A stretch of DNA of 64,000 bases from Hansschlegelia beijingensis (GCF_014196425.1 NZ_JACIDR010000007.1:1-64000), one strand, 5' to 3'; counted from the first letter of the stretch, positions 16,475 through 25,225 are shown. Program-made: numbers and translations. Notes: generated by a model from the letters alone, not told the origin.

Positions 16475-16500
16475 CGGAGCCGGCGATGACGCCGGCTCCG
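16475..16500 (-). terminator. Hairpin after the double-nitrilase gene
   Basis: A perfect 11-bp stem (CGGAGCCGGCG, loop ATGA, CGCCGGCTCCG) starts 15 bases beyond the stop codon of the double-nitrilase gene on the minus strand. There is no T-tract, but position and stability fit the end of the importer/nitrilase operon. Confidence 0.6.
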
Positions 16501-16514
16501 GAAGGGCCGAAACC

Positions 16515-18191
16515 TTAGGCCGCGACGAGGGGCGCATAGGTTTCCGGCATGCGGTTGGCGAACATGTCCACCTTCGGGATCATCATCTTCTGGCGGCAGA
16601 CCGCGAGGTCCACATGCCGCGGCATCACCGCGCCAAGCTGGAGCGACCGGGGCGCCGCGACGTTGATGTCCCACATGGGGAAGCCCGTGGGGGGCACGAC
16701 CATGCTGCCGCCCGGATAGGGCGAGTCGACCCGGTTCGCGAGCACGAGCGCGACGCGGTTGTCCTCGGCGCGCGGCACGGCGAGCAGTTCGCGCTCATAC
16801 GGCTCGCGCAGCGCCGCCGGCCACAGCACGATGTCGGCCCCGCCGACGCCGAGGCAGCGCGAGGTCTCGGGGAACACCCCGTCGAAGCCCGACATCACGC
16901 CGATGCGGCCGAACTGCGTGTCGAACACCGGGTAGGCGTCGCCCGCGGTCGCCCAGGCGCGCTCCTCGGCCGTCAGATGCGTCTTGCGGTAGCTGCCGAC
17001 GCGCCCCCCGTCCGGACCGATCAGGACGGTCGACACGAACAGCTTGCCGGCGTCCTCCTCGATCACCGGGGCGGCGATCAGGCAGCCATATCTGGACGCG
17101 ATGGCGGAGACCTTCTCCAGGATCGCCGGCGTCGCCCTCGCCTGCTCCTTCGCCTCGGAGGCGCTCGGAGCCCAGGTCGGCGAGAAGGCGTATTCGGGCG
17201 CCGTGATCACCTTCGCGCCGAGCTTGGCGGTGTGGTCGATCATCTCGAGCACGACCTCCGGGTCGGCCGCGCCGCGCGTGCAGTGCATCTGCACGGCCGC
17301 GACCTTGGTGACGCTCTTCGAGGGAACGAGCGGCTGGTCCGCAAGACCGCAGACCGGCGTCTGCTCGTAGGGCAGAGCGAGGGCGCCATAGGTCTCCGGA
17401 CGGCGGCCGGCGATCTTGTCGTCAGCGGCGTAGATCGACTTGTCGCCGGCCATCTCGGGATCGACGTCGGCGACCGCCATGCCGTGCGTGTCGTACGGCA
17501 CCTTGGAGACGACGCGGCCCTTCGGGTCCACGATCATGCTGCCGCCGGGATAGTAGATCGAGCGCTCATAGCCGGCCTTGGTGGCGGCGACGAGCCACAC
17601 GCCGTTCTCGTAGGCGCGCGCCGGGCCCCACATGTCGGCCTGGTCCATCGAGAAGAAGTTCGCCATGTCGACGATGATCTCCGCGCCCTGCAGCGTCATG
17701 GAGCGGAAGATCTCGGGGATGCGGCCGTCGAAGCAGATCAGGAGGCCGATCCGGCCGAGATCGGTGTCGACCACAGGGCAGCCGCGCTCGCCGAACTCAA
17801 ACCAGTTCTGGTCGTGCGTGGCGAGGAACTGCTTGTGGTAGTGGCAGGCGAGCCCGCCCTTGCGGTCGAACATCACGCCGGAGTTGAAGATCTTCTTCTT
17901 CTCCGGATCCCACTCGGTGATCCCGCTCGCGATGTAGACGCCGTGCTTGGCGGCCAGCGCCGACAGCGCGGTGACGAACGGCCCGTCAGTCACCGTCTCG
18001 GCGAGCTCGCGAGCGTGCTCCGCGGAGTCGAACAGGTAGCCGGTGTCCATGCATTCGGGGAACACGATGAGCTCGGCGCCCTGGCGGACCGCGTCCTCGA
18101 CATACTGCGTCGCGAGCTTGATGTTGTGGTCGTAGTCCCCGAGGCGCGCGAGCGTTTGCACCGCTGCGGCGCGGAAGCGTCGCTTCGTCAT
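16515..18191 (-). CDS. Double-domain nitrilase-superfamily amidohydrolase, second domain inactive
   Basis: 558-residue protein with two carbon-nitrogen hydrolase domains in tandem, where most family members have one (about 270 residues). Domain 1 (1-270) has an intact triad: Glu46 (VFPECMD), Lys120 (YHKQFL), Cys153 (LLICFDGRIPE). Domain 2 (about 293-558) keeps Glu333 (APEY) and Lys403 (YRKTHL) but Gly435 replaces the nucleophilic Cys (GVMSGFDGVFPE), so it should not be catalytic. Domain 1 resembles N-carbamoyl/aliphatic amidases. It is 46 bases downstream of an ABC importer ATPase gene, so the importer probably supplies its substrate, a nitrile, amide or carbamoyl compound. Confidence 0.85.
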   Translation of the reverse strand: MTKRRFRAAAVQTLARLGDYDHNIKLATQYVEDAVRQGAELIVFPECMDTGYLFDSAEHARELAETVTDGPFVTALSALAAKHGVYIASGITEWDPEKKKIFNSGVMFDRKGGLACHYHKQFLATHDQNWFEFGERGCPVVDTDLGRIGLLICFDGRIPEIFRSMTLQGAEIIVDMANFFSMDQADMWGPARAYENGVWLVAATKAGYERSIYYPGGSMIVDPKGRVVSKVPYDTHGMAVADVDPEMAGDKSIYAADDKIAGRRPETYGALALPYEQTPVCGLADQPLVPSKSVTKVAAVQMHCTRGAADPEVVLEMIDHTAKLGAKVITAPEYAFSPTWAPSASEAKEQARATPAILEKVSAIASRYGCLIAAPVIEEDAGKLFVSTVLIGPDGGRVGSYRKTHLTAEERAWATAGDAYPVFDTQFGRIGVMSGFDGVFPETSRCLGVGGADIVLWPAALREPYERELLAVPRAEDNRVALVLANRVDSPYPGGSMVVPPTGFPMWDINVAAPRSLQLGAVMPRHVDLAVCRQKMMIPKVDMFANRMPETYAPLVAA

Positions 18192-18237
18192 GATGATGGT
18201 CCTTCTGTGTAACGGCGTGGCGGAGGCCGCCAGGAAC

Positions 18238-19068
18238 TCAGTTCGGCTCGGGCGCGGCTTTGACTTCGCGCCAGAAAGTCTCGAGGCAGCGCCGCTTCAG
18301 GGCGACGAAGGCCTCCGATGTCGTGGCCTCGGCGTCGCGCGGCCAGGGCAGATCCACCTCGACGATCTCGGCGACCCGCGTGGGGCGGCGGGTCAGCAGC
18401 ACCAGCTTGTCGGCGAGTTCGATCGCCTCCTCCAAATCGTGCGACACGAGCAAGGTCGTGATCCGGCGCTTCAGGTAGATCTTCTGCAGCTGCGCGCGCA
18501 TCAGCAGCGTCATTTCATAGTCGAGGGCGGAGAACGGCTCGTCGAGGAACAGCACCTCCGGGTCGGTGACCAGCGCGCGCAGAATGGAGATCGTCTGCTG
18601 CTGGCCGCCGGAGAGCGTGTAGGGATAAGCCGCAAGGTCGAACTTCATGTCGAACTCGGCGACGATCTCCTCGACGCGCCGCCGCCGTTCGGCCCTCGGC
18701 ACGCCCATCAGCTTGAGCGGGTACTCGATGTTGTCGATGGCGCGGCGCCAGGGAAACAGCGCCTCGCGGTAGTTCTGGAAGACGTAGGAAATCCGCGTCT
18801 CCCGGGTGGTGCGCCCGTCATACAGGGCTTCCCCCGCATCCATCGGCGTGAGGCCCGAGATCATGTTGATCAGGGTGCTCTTGCCGCAGCCGTTCGGCCC
18901 GAAGATCGAGATCGCGGAGCCGAGCGGCAGCTCGAGGTTGAAGTCCTTGTAGACGACGGCGCCGTTGAAGCTCTTCGACAAGCCCCGGATGGCGAGCTTG
19001 CCGACCCTGCCGGCGCGGGGCGCCGGAGGCTCCGTGGGCGTCGGCTTCAGCGCGTGGATCGAGGCCAA
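18238..19068 (-). CDS. ABC importer ATPase (NrtD/SsuB/TauB type)
   Basis: 276-residue ATP-binding subunit. Walker A GPNGCGKST, Q-loop VFQNYREALFPW, signature LSGGQQQ (an unusual variant of LSGGQRQ), Walker B VLFLDEPFSALD and the switch histidine in SHDLEEA. The homology begins near a TTG at 19068, which has GGGGAG about eight bases upstream; no ATG or GTG fits as well, so a TTG start is called. It is 23 bases downstream of the binding-protein gene in the order permease, binding protein, ATPase, nitrilase. Confidence 0.88.
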   Translation of the reverse strand: MASIHALKPTPTEPPAPRAGRVGKLAIRGLSKSFNGAVVYKDFNLELPLGSAISIFGPNGCGKSTLINMISGLTPMDAGEALYDGRTTRETRISYVFQNYREALFPWRRAIDNIEYPLKLMGVPRAERRRRVEEIVAEFDMKFDLAAYPYTLSGGQQQTISILRALVTDPEVLFLDEPFSALDYEMTLLMRAQLQKIYLKRRITTLLVSHDLEEAIELADKLVLLTRRPTRVAEIVEVDLPWPRDAEATTSEAFVALKRRCLETFWREVKAAPEPN

Positions 19069-19091
19069 GGCGGTCGCTCCCCAGTTCGCCG

Positions 19092-20129
19092 TCAGCTGCC
19101 GAGATCGGCGGCGGTGAGCATCTTGGTCCGTACGTCGAGCGGCCCGGACAGCACGCCTTCCTTGATGAAGACGTCGACGAGAGCCTGATAGGACGCCGTG
19201 TCGACCTCGTTGATGTCCGAGAAGCCGCGCAGGTAAGGCTGCGCGACGGAGGGCAGCTGCTCTTCCCTGATGGCGGTGTATTTCGGAAGAACCTTCTTGT
19301 ACTTGTCGAAGTCGGCGTTCACCAGCGCGGTCGCCTGGTCGATCACCTCGACGACCTTCTTGGCGACGGCCGGCCGCTCCTTCAGGAAGCGCACGGTGAT
19401 CAGCGAAGCGCCCGAGTAGAACGGGTCGGCGATGACGGCCGCGACCGGGTTGACCATGGCGCGCTTGGCCTTGCCGGACGCCGCCGCGATCGACCCGACC
19501 GGCTCCAGCGAGAGCGTCGCGTCCGCGGTGCCGCCGACCACCGCAGGCACCTGCATGGCGACCGCCAGGTCGACGAGCTTCACGTCCTTGTCGGGGTCGA
19601 GGCCCGACTCGCGCACCAGATGCCGGGCGATGGTGCGCCACTGGATGCCGGGCACATGGCCGAGGGTCTTGCCCTTGAGATCCATGAAGGTCTGGATCGG
19701 GCTGTCGGGCTTCACGATCAGGCCGTCATTGATCCGGTCCACCTTGATGCCGCCGCCCTGCAGCCCGAACACCTTGAACGTGCCCGGGAACTTCTGCTCC
19801 GCGACCATCGCGATGCCGGCCGCCGCGCCGGGAGGGCCGAAATCCGCGCGGCCGGAGACCAGGGCGTCGATGATGTGGTTGGGAGACTCCATCTTGGCGG
19901 ACGAGATCTCGATGCAGGCCTTCTCGAAGAGCTTCTCCTCGAGCGCCACGTAGTAGGCGGTGGTCTGCATGATCGGCAGCCAGGCGGCTGTGACCTTTTC
20001 CATGCGGTCGCAAGCGAGGGCGGGAGCGCCGGCGGCGAGGAGAGCGGCGAGGGCGAGCGGTGCGGCGGAGGCGCGCATGCGGTGGCTCTTTCGGTGCGAG
20101 CTGCGGGAGGAGAGAGGGCGGGCGATCAT
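19092..20129 (-). CDS. ABC importer substrate-binding protein (SsuA/TauA/NrtA-like)
   Basis: 345-residue periplasmic binding protein. The signal peptide lies at about residues 18-39 (MRASAAPLALAALLAAGAPA), with cleavage before CDRMEKV. The family pattern follows: AAWLPIMQTTAYYVALEEKLFEKACIEI, GRADFGPPGAAAGIAMVAEQ, GVSG-type hinge regions and DLKGKTLGHVPG. It resembles binding proteins for sulfonates, nitrate or thiamine precursors, but no residue identifies the ligand. The start overlaps the permease stop (ATGA); a second ATG 17 codons in could be the real start of the signal peptide. Confidence 0.85.
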   Translation of the reverse strand: MIARPLSSRSSHRKSHRMRASAAPLALAALLAAGAPALACDRMEKVTAAWLPIMQTTAYYVALEEKLFEKACIEISSAKMESPNHIIDALVSGRADFGPPGAAAGIAMVAEQKFPGTFKVFGLQGGGIKVDRINDGLIVKPDSPIQTFMDLKGKTLGHVPGIQWRTIARHLVRESGLDPDKDVKLVDLAVAMQVPAVVGGTADATLSLEPVGSIAAASGKAKRAMVNPVAAVIADPFYSGASLITVRFLKERPAVAKKVVEVIDQATALVNADFDKYKKVLPKYTAIREEQLPSVAQPYLRGFSDINEVDTASYQALVDVFIKEGVLSGPLDVRTKMLTAADLGS

Positions 20130-20902
20130 CGGCCGGACCAGTGGATGAGCCGGCCTTCGAGCACGAGCAGAAGGAGGTTGAGGCCGTAGCCGAGCGCGCC
20201 GGTCACCAGGATCGACCCGTACATGTCGGGCAGCTCGTAGGAGATCTGCGCGTCGATGATGCGGTGGCCGAGCCCGTCGGTCGCGCCGATGAACATCTCG
20301 GCGACGATGATGACCACGAGGGCGATCGAAACCGCGTTGCGGAGGCCGACGAAGGTCTGCGGCAGCGTCTCGAAGAAGATGACGTCGCCGAAGATGCGCA
20401 GGGACGACGCGCCCATGGATTGCGCCGCGAGGATCCGTGTGCGGCGCGCGTTCAGGACGCCGTAGGCGACGTTGAAGACGATGACCAGCCAGGCGGCGAA
20501 CGCCGCGACCGCGATCTTGGCCGCGTCGCCGAGCCCGAACAGAAGCAGGAAGAGCGGGAACATCGCGGTCGCGGGCGTCGAGCGGAAGAAGTCGATCAGG
20601 AACTCGACCGACCGGTAGACCGCCGCCTTGGCTCCGAGGATGATGCCCACCGGCACGCCGGCCGCGACGGCGATCACGATCGACCAGCCCACCCGCGACA
20701 GGGTGCTCATGAAGTCCTGGTTGAAGGCGCCGGCGGCGACTTCACCGAATGTGTCATGGATCGTCGTGAACGGCGACGGCAGAAGATCCTTGTTCACCAG
20801 CTGCGCGCTGTAGGCGATCCACCATACTCCGACCAGCAGCGCCGGTCCGATCGACTTTTCAACAGCCTTACTCAGGTACGCTTTTGCGGTTTCCGCGCCC
20901 AC
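20126..20902 (-). CDS. ABC importer permease (SsuC/TauC/NrtB type)
   Basis: 258-residue inner-membrane permease of the BPD family with six predicted TM helices. The cytoplasmic EAA loop appears as AAQSMGASSLRIFGDVIFFETLPQTFVGLRNA, which contacts the ATPase. The N-terminal pattern ALLVGVWWIAYSA and LLPSPFTTIHDTF is typical of SsuC/TauC relatives. It is the first gene of the importer/nitrilase operon and overlaps the binding-protein gene by four bases. The operon promoter must lie within 20903-21088. Confidence 0.88.
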   Translation of the reverse strand: MGAETAKAYLSKAVEKSIGPALLVGVWWIAYSAQLVNKDLLPSPFTTIHDTFGEVAAGAFNQDFMSTLSRVGWSIVIAVAAGVPVGIILGAKAAVYRSVEFLIDFFRSTPATAMFPLFLLLFGLGDAAKIAVAAFAAWLVIVFNVAYGVLNARRTRILAAQSMGASSLRIFGDVIFFETLPQTFVGLRNAVSIALVVIIVAEMFIGATDGLGHRIIDAQISYELPDMYGSILVTGALGYGLNLLLLVLEGRLIHWSGR

Positions 20903-21088
20903 GATCCGGACCTTCCAACTTCAACGGCAGAAGGCGCTGCTTGCGTCTTCTTTCCGCGAGCTCTTGACGACCTGACAGTGCCACGAAGGCGCCGGCACGG
21001 AAAAGTGCGAGTGCTGCACCGCACTGTGCAATTTTCCATATCGTCATGAGGCATTCGCCTCTCATGGCGGCGGAAATCTCACGCAAAC
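20903..21088. other. Promoter region of the importer/nitrilase operon
   Basis: Intergenic stretch upstream of the permease gene. No gene is supported. No ATTAG-N5-CTAAT box like those at 9608 and 15251 is present, so this operon may be controlled separately. Confidence 0.35.
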
Positions 21089-21565
21089 GTGCGGGCGGCA
21101 TGGCGCGGCCGCCGGCGCGGGGCCATGACGCCCGCCGGCTTGCCGCTGGCCCTCGGCGACGGCGCTCCGTTCCCGGCCCGCGATCTCGCGATCTTTCTCG
21201 CGGCGGGCGTCATCATCGTCTCGACGACGATGGCCAGCGTCGCGCTTGCGCTCCTGCCGAAGGGGCTGACGACGCCGGCCGAGCCTTCTCAGCAGGCGGA
21301 GGAGGACGCCGCGCGCCTGGCGGGCTCGGAAGCCGCCATCCGTGAGATCGGTGGCCGGCGGCACGAGCTGGCGGAGCAGCGCGGCGACGCGGATTTCTGC
21401 GCCGCCGCGGGCAGCCGCGTGATGGATCTCTACCGCGACCGCACCTGCTGGAGACGCGATATCGCGGATGGTGCGCCGCCCCAAGTCGCGGGCCTCGGGG
21501 CCATAGCTTTGGCGCGCCGCACATTTCCGCCGGAACAGGAAGGTTGTCACCGGGATCTGCTGTGA
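21089..21565 (+). pseudogene. Remnant of a CPA1-type Na+/H+ antiporter C-terminus
   Basis: An open frame of up to 158 codons whose middle matches the end of CPA1-type Na+/H+ antiporters: a degraded W-x-G-x-R-G-A-x-T motif (WRGRRRGAMTPAG, normally WAGMRGAVTLAG), then FPARDLAIFLAAGVIIVSTTMASVALALLPKGL and the cytoplasmic tail AARLAGSEAAIREI ... ADFCAAAGSRVMDLYRDR. The whole upstream transporter (over 300 residues) is missing and the end reads into unrelated sequence. There is no ribosome site. It is best read as a decayed gene end, perhaps marking an old recombination junction. Confidence 0.7.
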
Positions 21566-21661
21566 CTTCCCGTTGCAGATCTTTTGCATCGCAACAGCCA
21601 TTGCGCATAATATAACTTCAAATAAACTCTCTCGATAACAAAGAAACGGGAGGGTAGTCTG

Positions 21662-23353
21662 ATGTCGCGCCTATCTCGACTTGGTGTTCGATCGTTGATC
21701 GCGGGATCAGCGGCTGTGGCCCTGATCGCGGCGGCCGGAAAGGCCGCGACGGCCGCCGAAGCGGTCGCCCCGCCGCCGAAGCTGGTGCTGTTCATGGCCA
21801 TCGACGGCTTCCCGCAGGAACAGTTCGTCAAGTATTACGACCAGCTCGCGGATGGCGGCCTGAAGCTGCTGCTGGACAAGGGCGCCTGGTACGGCAACAA
21901 CCATTACAGTCACGCCACCACCTACACCGGCGTCGGACACGCCACCCTGCTGTCCTGCGCCCACCCTTACAAGCACGGGGTGATCGGCAATGACTGGATC
22001 GACAAGCAGACGAAGAAGCGCGTCTATTCCACGGAAGACCCCCGCCACAAATACCTCGACGAGGAAACGCCCGACCACGCCGGCACCTCGCCGTTCAACA
22101 TCAAGGTGACGACGGTCGGCGACGAGCTGATCTACGCCAACGGCAAGTCCAAGGTGATCGCGATCGCCGGCAAGGACCGCAGTTCGATCGGCCTCGCAGG
22201 CCAGTTCAGCGTCGCCTACCTGCACAGCACGACGACCGGGCGCTTCATCACCTCCGACTACTATATGGCCGCGTATCCGGAGTGGTGGACGGCGTTCTAC
22301 GCGAACAAGCCGCAGGACAAGTTCTTCGGCCAGACATGGACCCTCTCCATGCCGGACGAGGCCTATGCCCGATCGGTTCCCGACAACCAGCCCTGGTCCA
22401 CGAACTACAAGGGGCTGGGCGTCAAGTTTCCGCACCCGATCGACGGTGGGGGCGCAAGCGACAAGCCCGGAAAGGGCTATTACGACGCGACCATGTGGAC
22501 GCCGTTCGGCGACCTGCTGATGCTGGACTTCGTGAAAGCCGCCATCGACGGCGAGAACCTCGGCCGCAATCCGTCGGGCGCGCCGGATCTGCTCGCCCTG
22601 AGCTGGACCAGCCATGACTACGTCAACCACCTGTTCGGTCCGGAGAGCCGCCAGTCCCATGATCAGACGGTGCGCCTCGACCGCGTCTTCGCCGATCTGT
22701 TCAAGTTCATCGACGAGCGCGTCGGGCTCGACAACGTTCTGATCACGCTGTCGGCCGACCATGGCTTCATGAACATCCCGGAATACAGCTCCAGCCGCAG
22801 GCTCGACGCCGGGCGCATCGATCCGGAGGCCATGATCAACGACGTCAACGCCGCGCTTTCGAAGCAGTACGGCGACGGCAAGTACGTCACGACCTGGTGG
22901 AACCCGAACCTTTACGTCGACTATGCGATGCTGGCCGAGCGCAAGCTCGACAAGGTCGAGGTCGAGGAGGCGATCGCATCTTTCCTGCGGGAGTATCCGG
23001 GCGTCGAGGCGGTCTTCACCCGCACCCAGCTGGAGCGGGGGCAGATGCCGGCGACCAGGCTCGCCAAGCAGGTGACGCTCGCCTGGCACCAGAAGATCAG
23101 CGGCGACATCGTCATCATGAACAAGCCGAACTGGTACCTGTTCGCCAAGCCCAAGGGCTATGCGTCGACCCACGGCTCCCCCTGGGCCTACGACACCAAC
23201 GTGCCGCTGGCGATGTACGGGCCCGCCTGGATCGCCCCCGGCAAGTACGGCGACTCCGAGACGGTCGACCTCGCCCGGACCGTCGCGCACATCCTGAACG
23301 TCCGGCCGCCGAACGGCTGCGAGGGCAGCGTTCTGACCGAAATGCTGCGCTGA
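21662..23353 (+). CDS. PafA-like alkaline phosphatase / phosphodiesterase superfamily protein
   Basis: 563-residue exported metallohydrolase with a signal peptide (residues about 11-32, AVALIAAAGKAATAAEA). Active-site features of the Thr-nucleophile PafA type are visible: Asp48 (MAIDGF), Thr89 in TTYTGVGHAT, Asn110 (GVIGNDW), Lys171-Asp-Arg173 (GKDRSS), SHDYVNHLFGP (Asp and His), SADHGF (Asp-His) and the late His in STHGSPW; these bind two zinc ions and the phosphate. GGGAGGG precedes the ATG. It would release phosphate from monoesters in the periplasm. No Pho regulator is adjacent and the gene appears to be monocistronic. Confidence 0.88.
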   Translation: MSRLSRLGVRSLIAGSAAVALIAAAGKAATAAEAVAPPPKLVLFMAIDGFPQEQFVKYYDQLADGGLKLLLDKGAWYGNNHYSHATTYTGVGHATLLSCAHPYKHGVIGNDWIDKQTKKRVYSTEDPRHKYLDEETPDHAGTSPFNIKVTTVGDELIYANGKSKVIAIAGKDRSSIGLAGQFSVAYLHSTTTGRFITSDYYMAAYPEWWTAFYANKPQDKFFGQTWTLSMPDEAYARSVPDNQPWSTNYKGLGVKFPHPIDGGGASDKPGKGYYDATMWTPFGDLLMLDFVKAAIDGENLGRNPSGAPDLLALSWTSHDYVNHLFGPESRQSHDQTVRLDRVFADLFKFIDERVGLDNVLITLSADHGFMNIPEYSSSRRLDAGRIDPEAMINDVNAALSKQYGDGKYVTTWWNPNLYVDYAMLAERKLDKVEVEEAIASFLREYPGVEAVFTRTQLERGQMPATRLAKQVTLAWHQKISGDIVIMNKPNWYLFAKPKGYASTHGSPWAYDTNVPLAMYGPAWIAPGKYGDSETVDLARTVAHILNVRPPNGCEGSVLTEMLR

Positions 23354-23423
23354 CGGCCATCGTGGCCGACGCGTCCGGCGAAAGCCGAAGGCGCGCCGGC
23401 CGCGATCGACATTCCGGGTTGAG

Positions 23424-23442
23424 CCGGTCCTGCCGGGACCGG
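23424..23442. terminator. Hairpin between convergent phosphatase and LLM genes
   Basis: A perfect 7-bp stem (CCGGTCC ... GGACCGG, 5-base loop) lies in the 97-base gap between the stop codons of two convergent genes, so it could terminate both. No T-tract is present. Confidence 0.45.
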
Positions 23443-23450
23443 CGGCCCGC

Positions 23451-24908
23451 CTATGCGTCCTGGAGCGCGGGCGCCTGACCTTTCAGGGCGCGGATTTCGG
23501 CCGCCGGATGACCGGCGCCGATCCGCGGTCCCGCCAAGAACAGCTTCTCGCGCAGCGTGCCTTCCGCATAGTCCTGCTTGTAGACGCCGCGCTTGCGCAG
23601 TTCCGGCACGACCAGATCGACGAAGTCGACATAGCACTCGGGCATGACCGTATAGGCGAGGTTGAAGCCGTCGACCCCGGTCGCCTCCATCCAGCCTTCG
23701 AGCTCGTCGGCGATCGTCTGCGGCGATCCCGCGATCACCGGGCCGGCCCCGCCGATCCCGGAGAAATCCGCCATCTCGCCGACCGTCCAGGTCTTGTCGG
23801 GGTTGGCCGCGCTGAAGCGGTCGATCGCGGTCTGCATGCTGTCGGTCCTGACGTGGCGGACCTGCTCTTCGGGGTCGAGCTGCGAGAAGTCGAGCCCGCT
23901 CCATCCCGACAGCAGGGCGAAAGCCCCCTCGCGGCTCACATACTGGCGGTACTCCGCGAGCTTCGCCTCGGCCTCCGCGTCGGTCTCCGCCACGATCACG
24001 GTGAGCATGTTGAAGATCAGCACGCTGTCCGGCGCGCGCCCCCGAGCGACGAGGGCCTCGCGCAGGCGACGGACATAGCCCGCGATGACGTGCCTGGACG
24101 GGCCGTTGATGAAGATGCATTCGGCGTGGCGCGTCGCGAAGCCCATGCCCTTCGGCGAGGCGCCGGCCTGATAGAGCACCGGCGTCCGCTGGGGCGACGG
24201 CTCGCACAGATGCATCGCCTCGATCTGGAAGTACGGCCCGTCGTGCCGGATGACACGGATCTTCGCGGGGTCCGCGAACACCGCCGTCTCGCGGTCGCAG
24301 ACGATCGCGTCCTCGTCCCAGCTCGCCTCCCAGAGCTTGTAGACGACCGCCATGTAGTCCTCGGCCATGTCGTAGCGCTCGTCATGGGCGACCTGCTTGC
24401 GCATGCCGGCGGCGCGCGCCGCGCTGTCGAGGTAGCCGGTGACGATGTTCCAGCCGATGCGGCCGCCGGTCAGGTGGTCGAGGGTCGACATCCGGCGGGC
24501 GAAGACGAAGGGCGTCTCGTAGGTCAGCGAACAGGTGACGCCGAAACCGAGATGGCTGGTGGCCCCCGCCATGGCGGAGACCAGCATCAGCGGGTCGTTG
24601 ATCGGGATCTGCGCGGCGGACCGGATCGCGGCCGAGGCGTCTCCGCCATAGACGTCGTTCACGCCGAGCACGTCGGCGATGAACAGACCGTCGAACAGGC
24701 CGCGCTCCAGCGTGCGCGCGATGTTCGTCCAATAGTCGAGCGTCCGGTAGCGCCGCGATTCATCGCGCGGATGCCGCCACATGCCCATCGACTGATGGCC
24801 GATGCAGTTCATCACGAAGGCGTTGAGCCGGATCTGCTTGGACATGGCGGGATGACGCTCGTTGGTGACCTGGATCGGGCGGTCAGGCGGCGAGAGCGCC
24901 CGGGGCAT
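23451..24908 (-). CDS. LLM-class flavin-dependent monooxygenase (NtaA/SnaA/DszA type)
   Basis: 485-residue FMN-dependent monooxygenase of the long NtaA/SnaA/DszA/SoxA branch: IRLNAFVMNCIGHQSMGMWRHP at the start, then GATSHLGFGVTCSLTYETPFVFARRMSTLDHLTGGRIGWNIVTGY, the signature region of the family, and VLYQAGASPKGMGFATRHAECIF. Such enzymes need FMNH2 from a separate reductase and oxidise nitrilotriacetate, EDTA, sulfones, dibenzothiophene sulfone or similar. No reductase is adjacent; the flavin reductase at 48.8 kb is the nearest. The first ATG is used because AGGAG lies about nine bases upstream; a second ATG at 24845 begins the homologous part. Confidence 0.85.
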   Translation of the reverse strand: MPRALSPPDRPIQVTNERHPAMSKQIRLNAFVMNCIGHQSMGMWRHPRDESRRYRTLDYWTNIARTLERGLFDGLFIADVLGVNDVYGGDASAAIRSAAQIPINDPLMLVSAMAGATSHLGFGVTCSLTYETPFVFARRMSTLDHLTGGRIGWNIVTGYLDSAARAAGMRKQVAHDERYDMAEDYMAVVYKLWEASWDEDAIVCDRETAVFADPAKIRVIRHDGPYFQIEAMHLCEPSPQRTPVLYQAGASPKGMGFATRHAECIFINGPSRHVIAGYVRRLREALVARGRAPDSVLIFNMLTVIVAETDAEAEAKLAEYRQYVSREGAFALLSGWSGLDFSQLDPEEQVRHVRTDSMQTAIDRFSAANPDKTWTVGEMADFSGIGGAGPVIAGSPQTIADELEGWMEATGVDGFNLAYTVMPECYVDFVDLVVPELRKRGVYKQDYAEGTLREKLFLAGPRIGAGHPAAEIRALKGQAPALQDA

Positions 24909-25225
24909 CGTCTGACGCTCCTGCGCCGGAGCACGCTACGGACGGCCGCCTGCGAGAACAAACGATAAAAAATGCGGACGTCCGATCGCTTTTTCCAAAC
25001 AGTCGCTTCACCAGGCGACTGGCGGGCGGCCATCGCTGAGCGCGGCGCCGCCGCCCGGGACGCCCCCGGATGTCACGGAAATGCTCCGGAACCGGCGTCG
25101 GAATAGCCGCGCATATTCGCGCCTGTTCTGCTATAAGGCCGCCAATTCATATCCAGGTCATGGCTGGCTCGGACGTCGCGCGCGGCGTCGGCTCGCCGCG
25201 CCGCGTGCATCGAAAGCAGCTTCTC
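24909..25225. other. Divergent promoter region, LLM gene and helicase
   Basis: About 317 bases between two divergent genes. An AT-rich patch at 24957-25000 includes a run of six A, a GGACGTCC palindrome and TTTTT, and a TATAAG element lies near 25132. No gene is supported. If the helicase starts further upstream (in-frame ATG at 25160), part of this region is coding. Confidence 0.35.

Noticed and set aside
24973-25021. Palindromes GGACGTCC and AGTCGC/GCGACT as operators for the helicase or LLM gene
   Set aside because: They are short, common at this GC content and not repeated elsewhere in the window, so I did not annotate them as sites.
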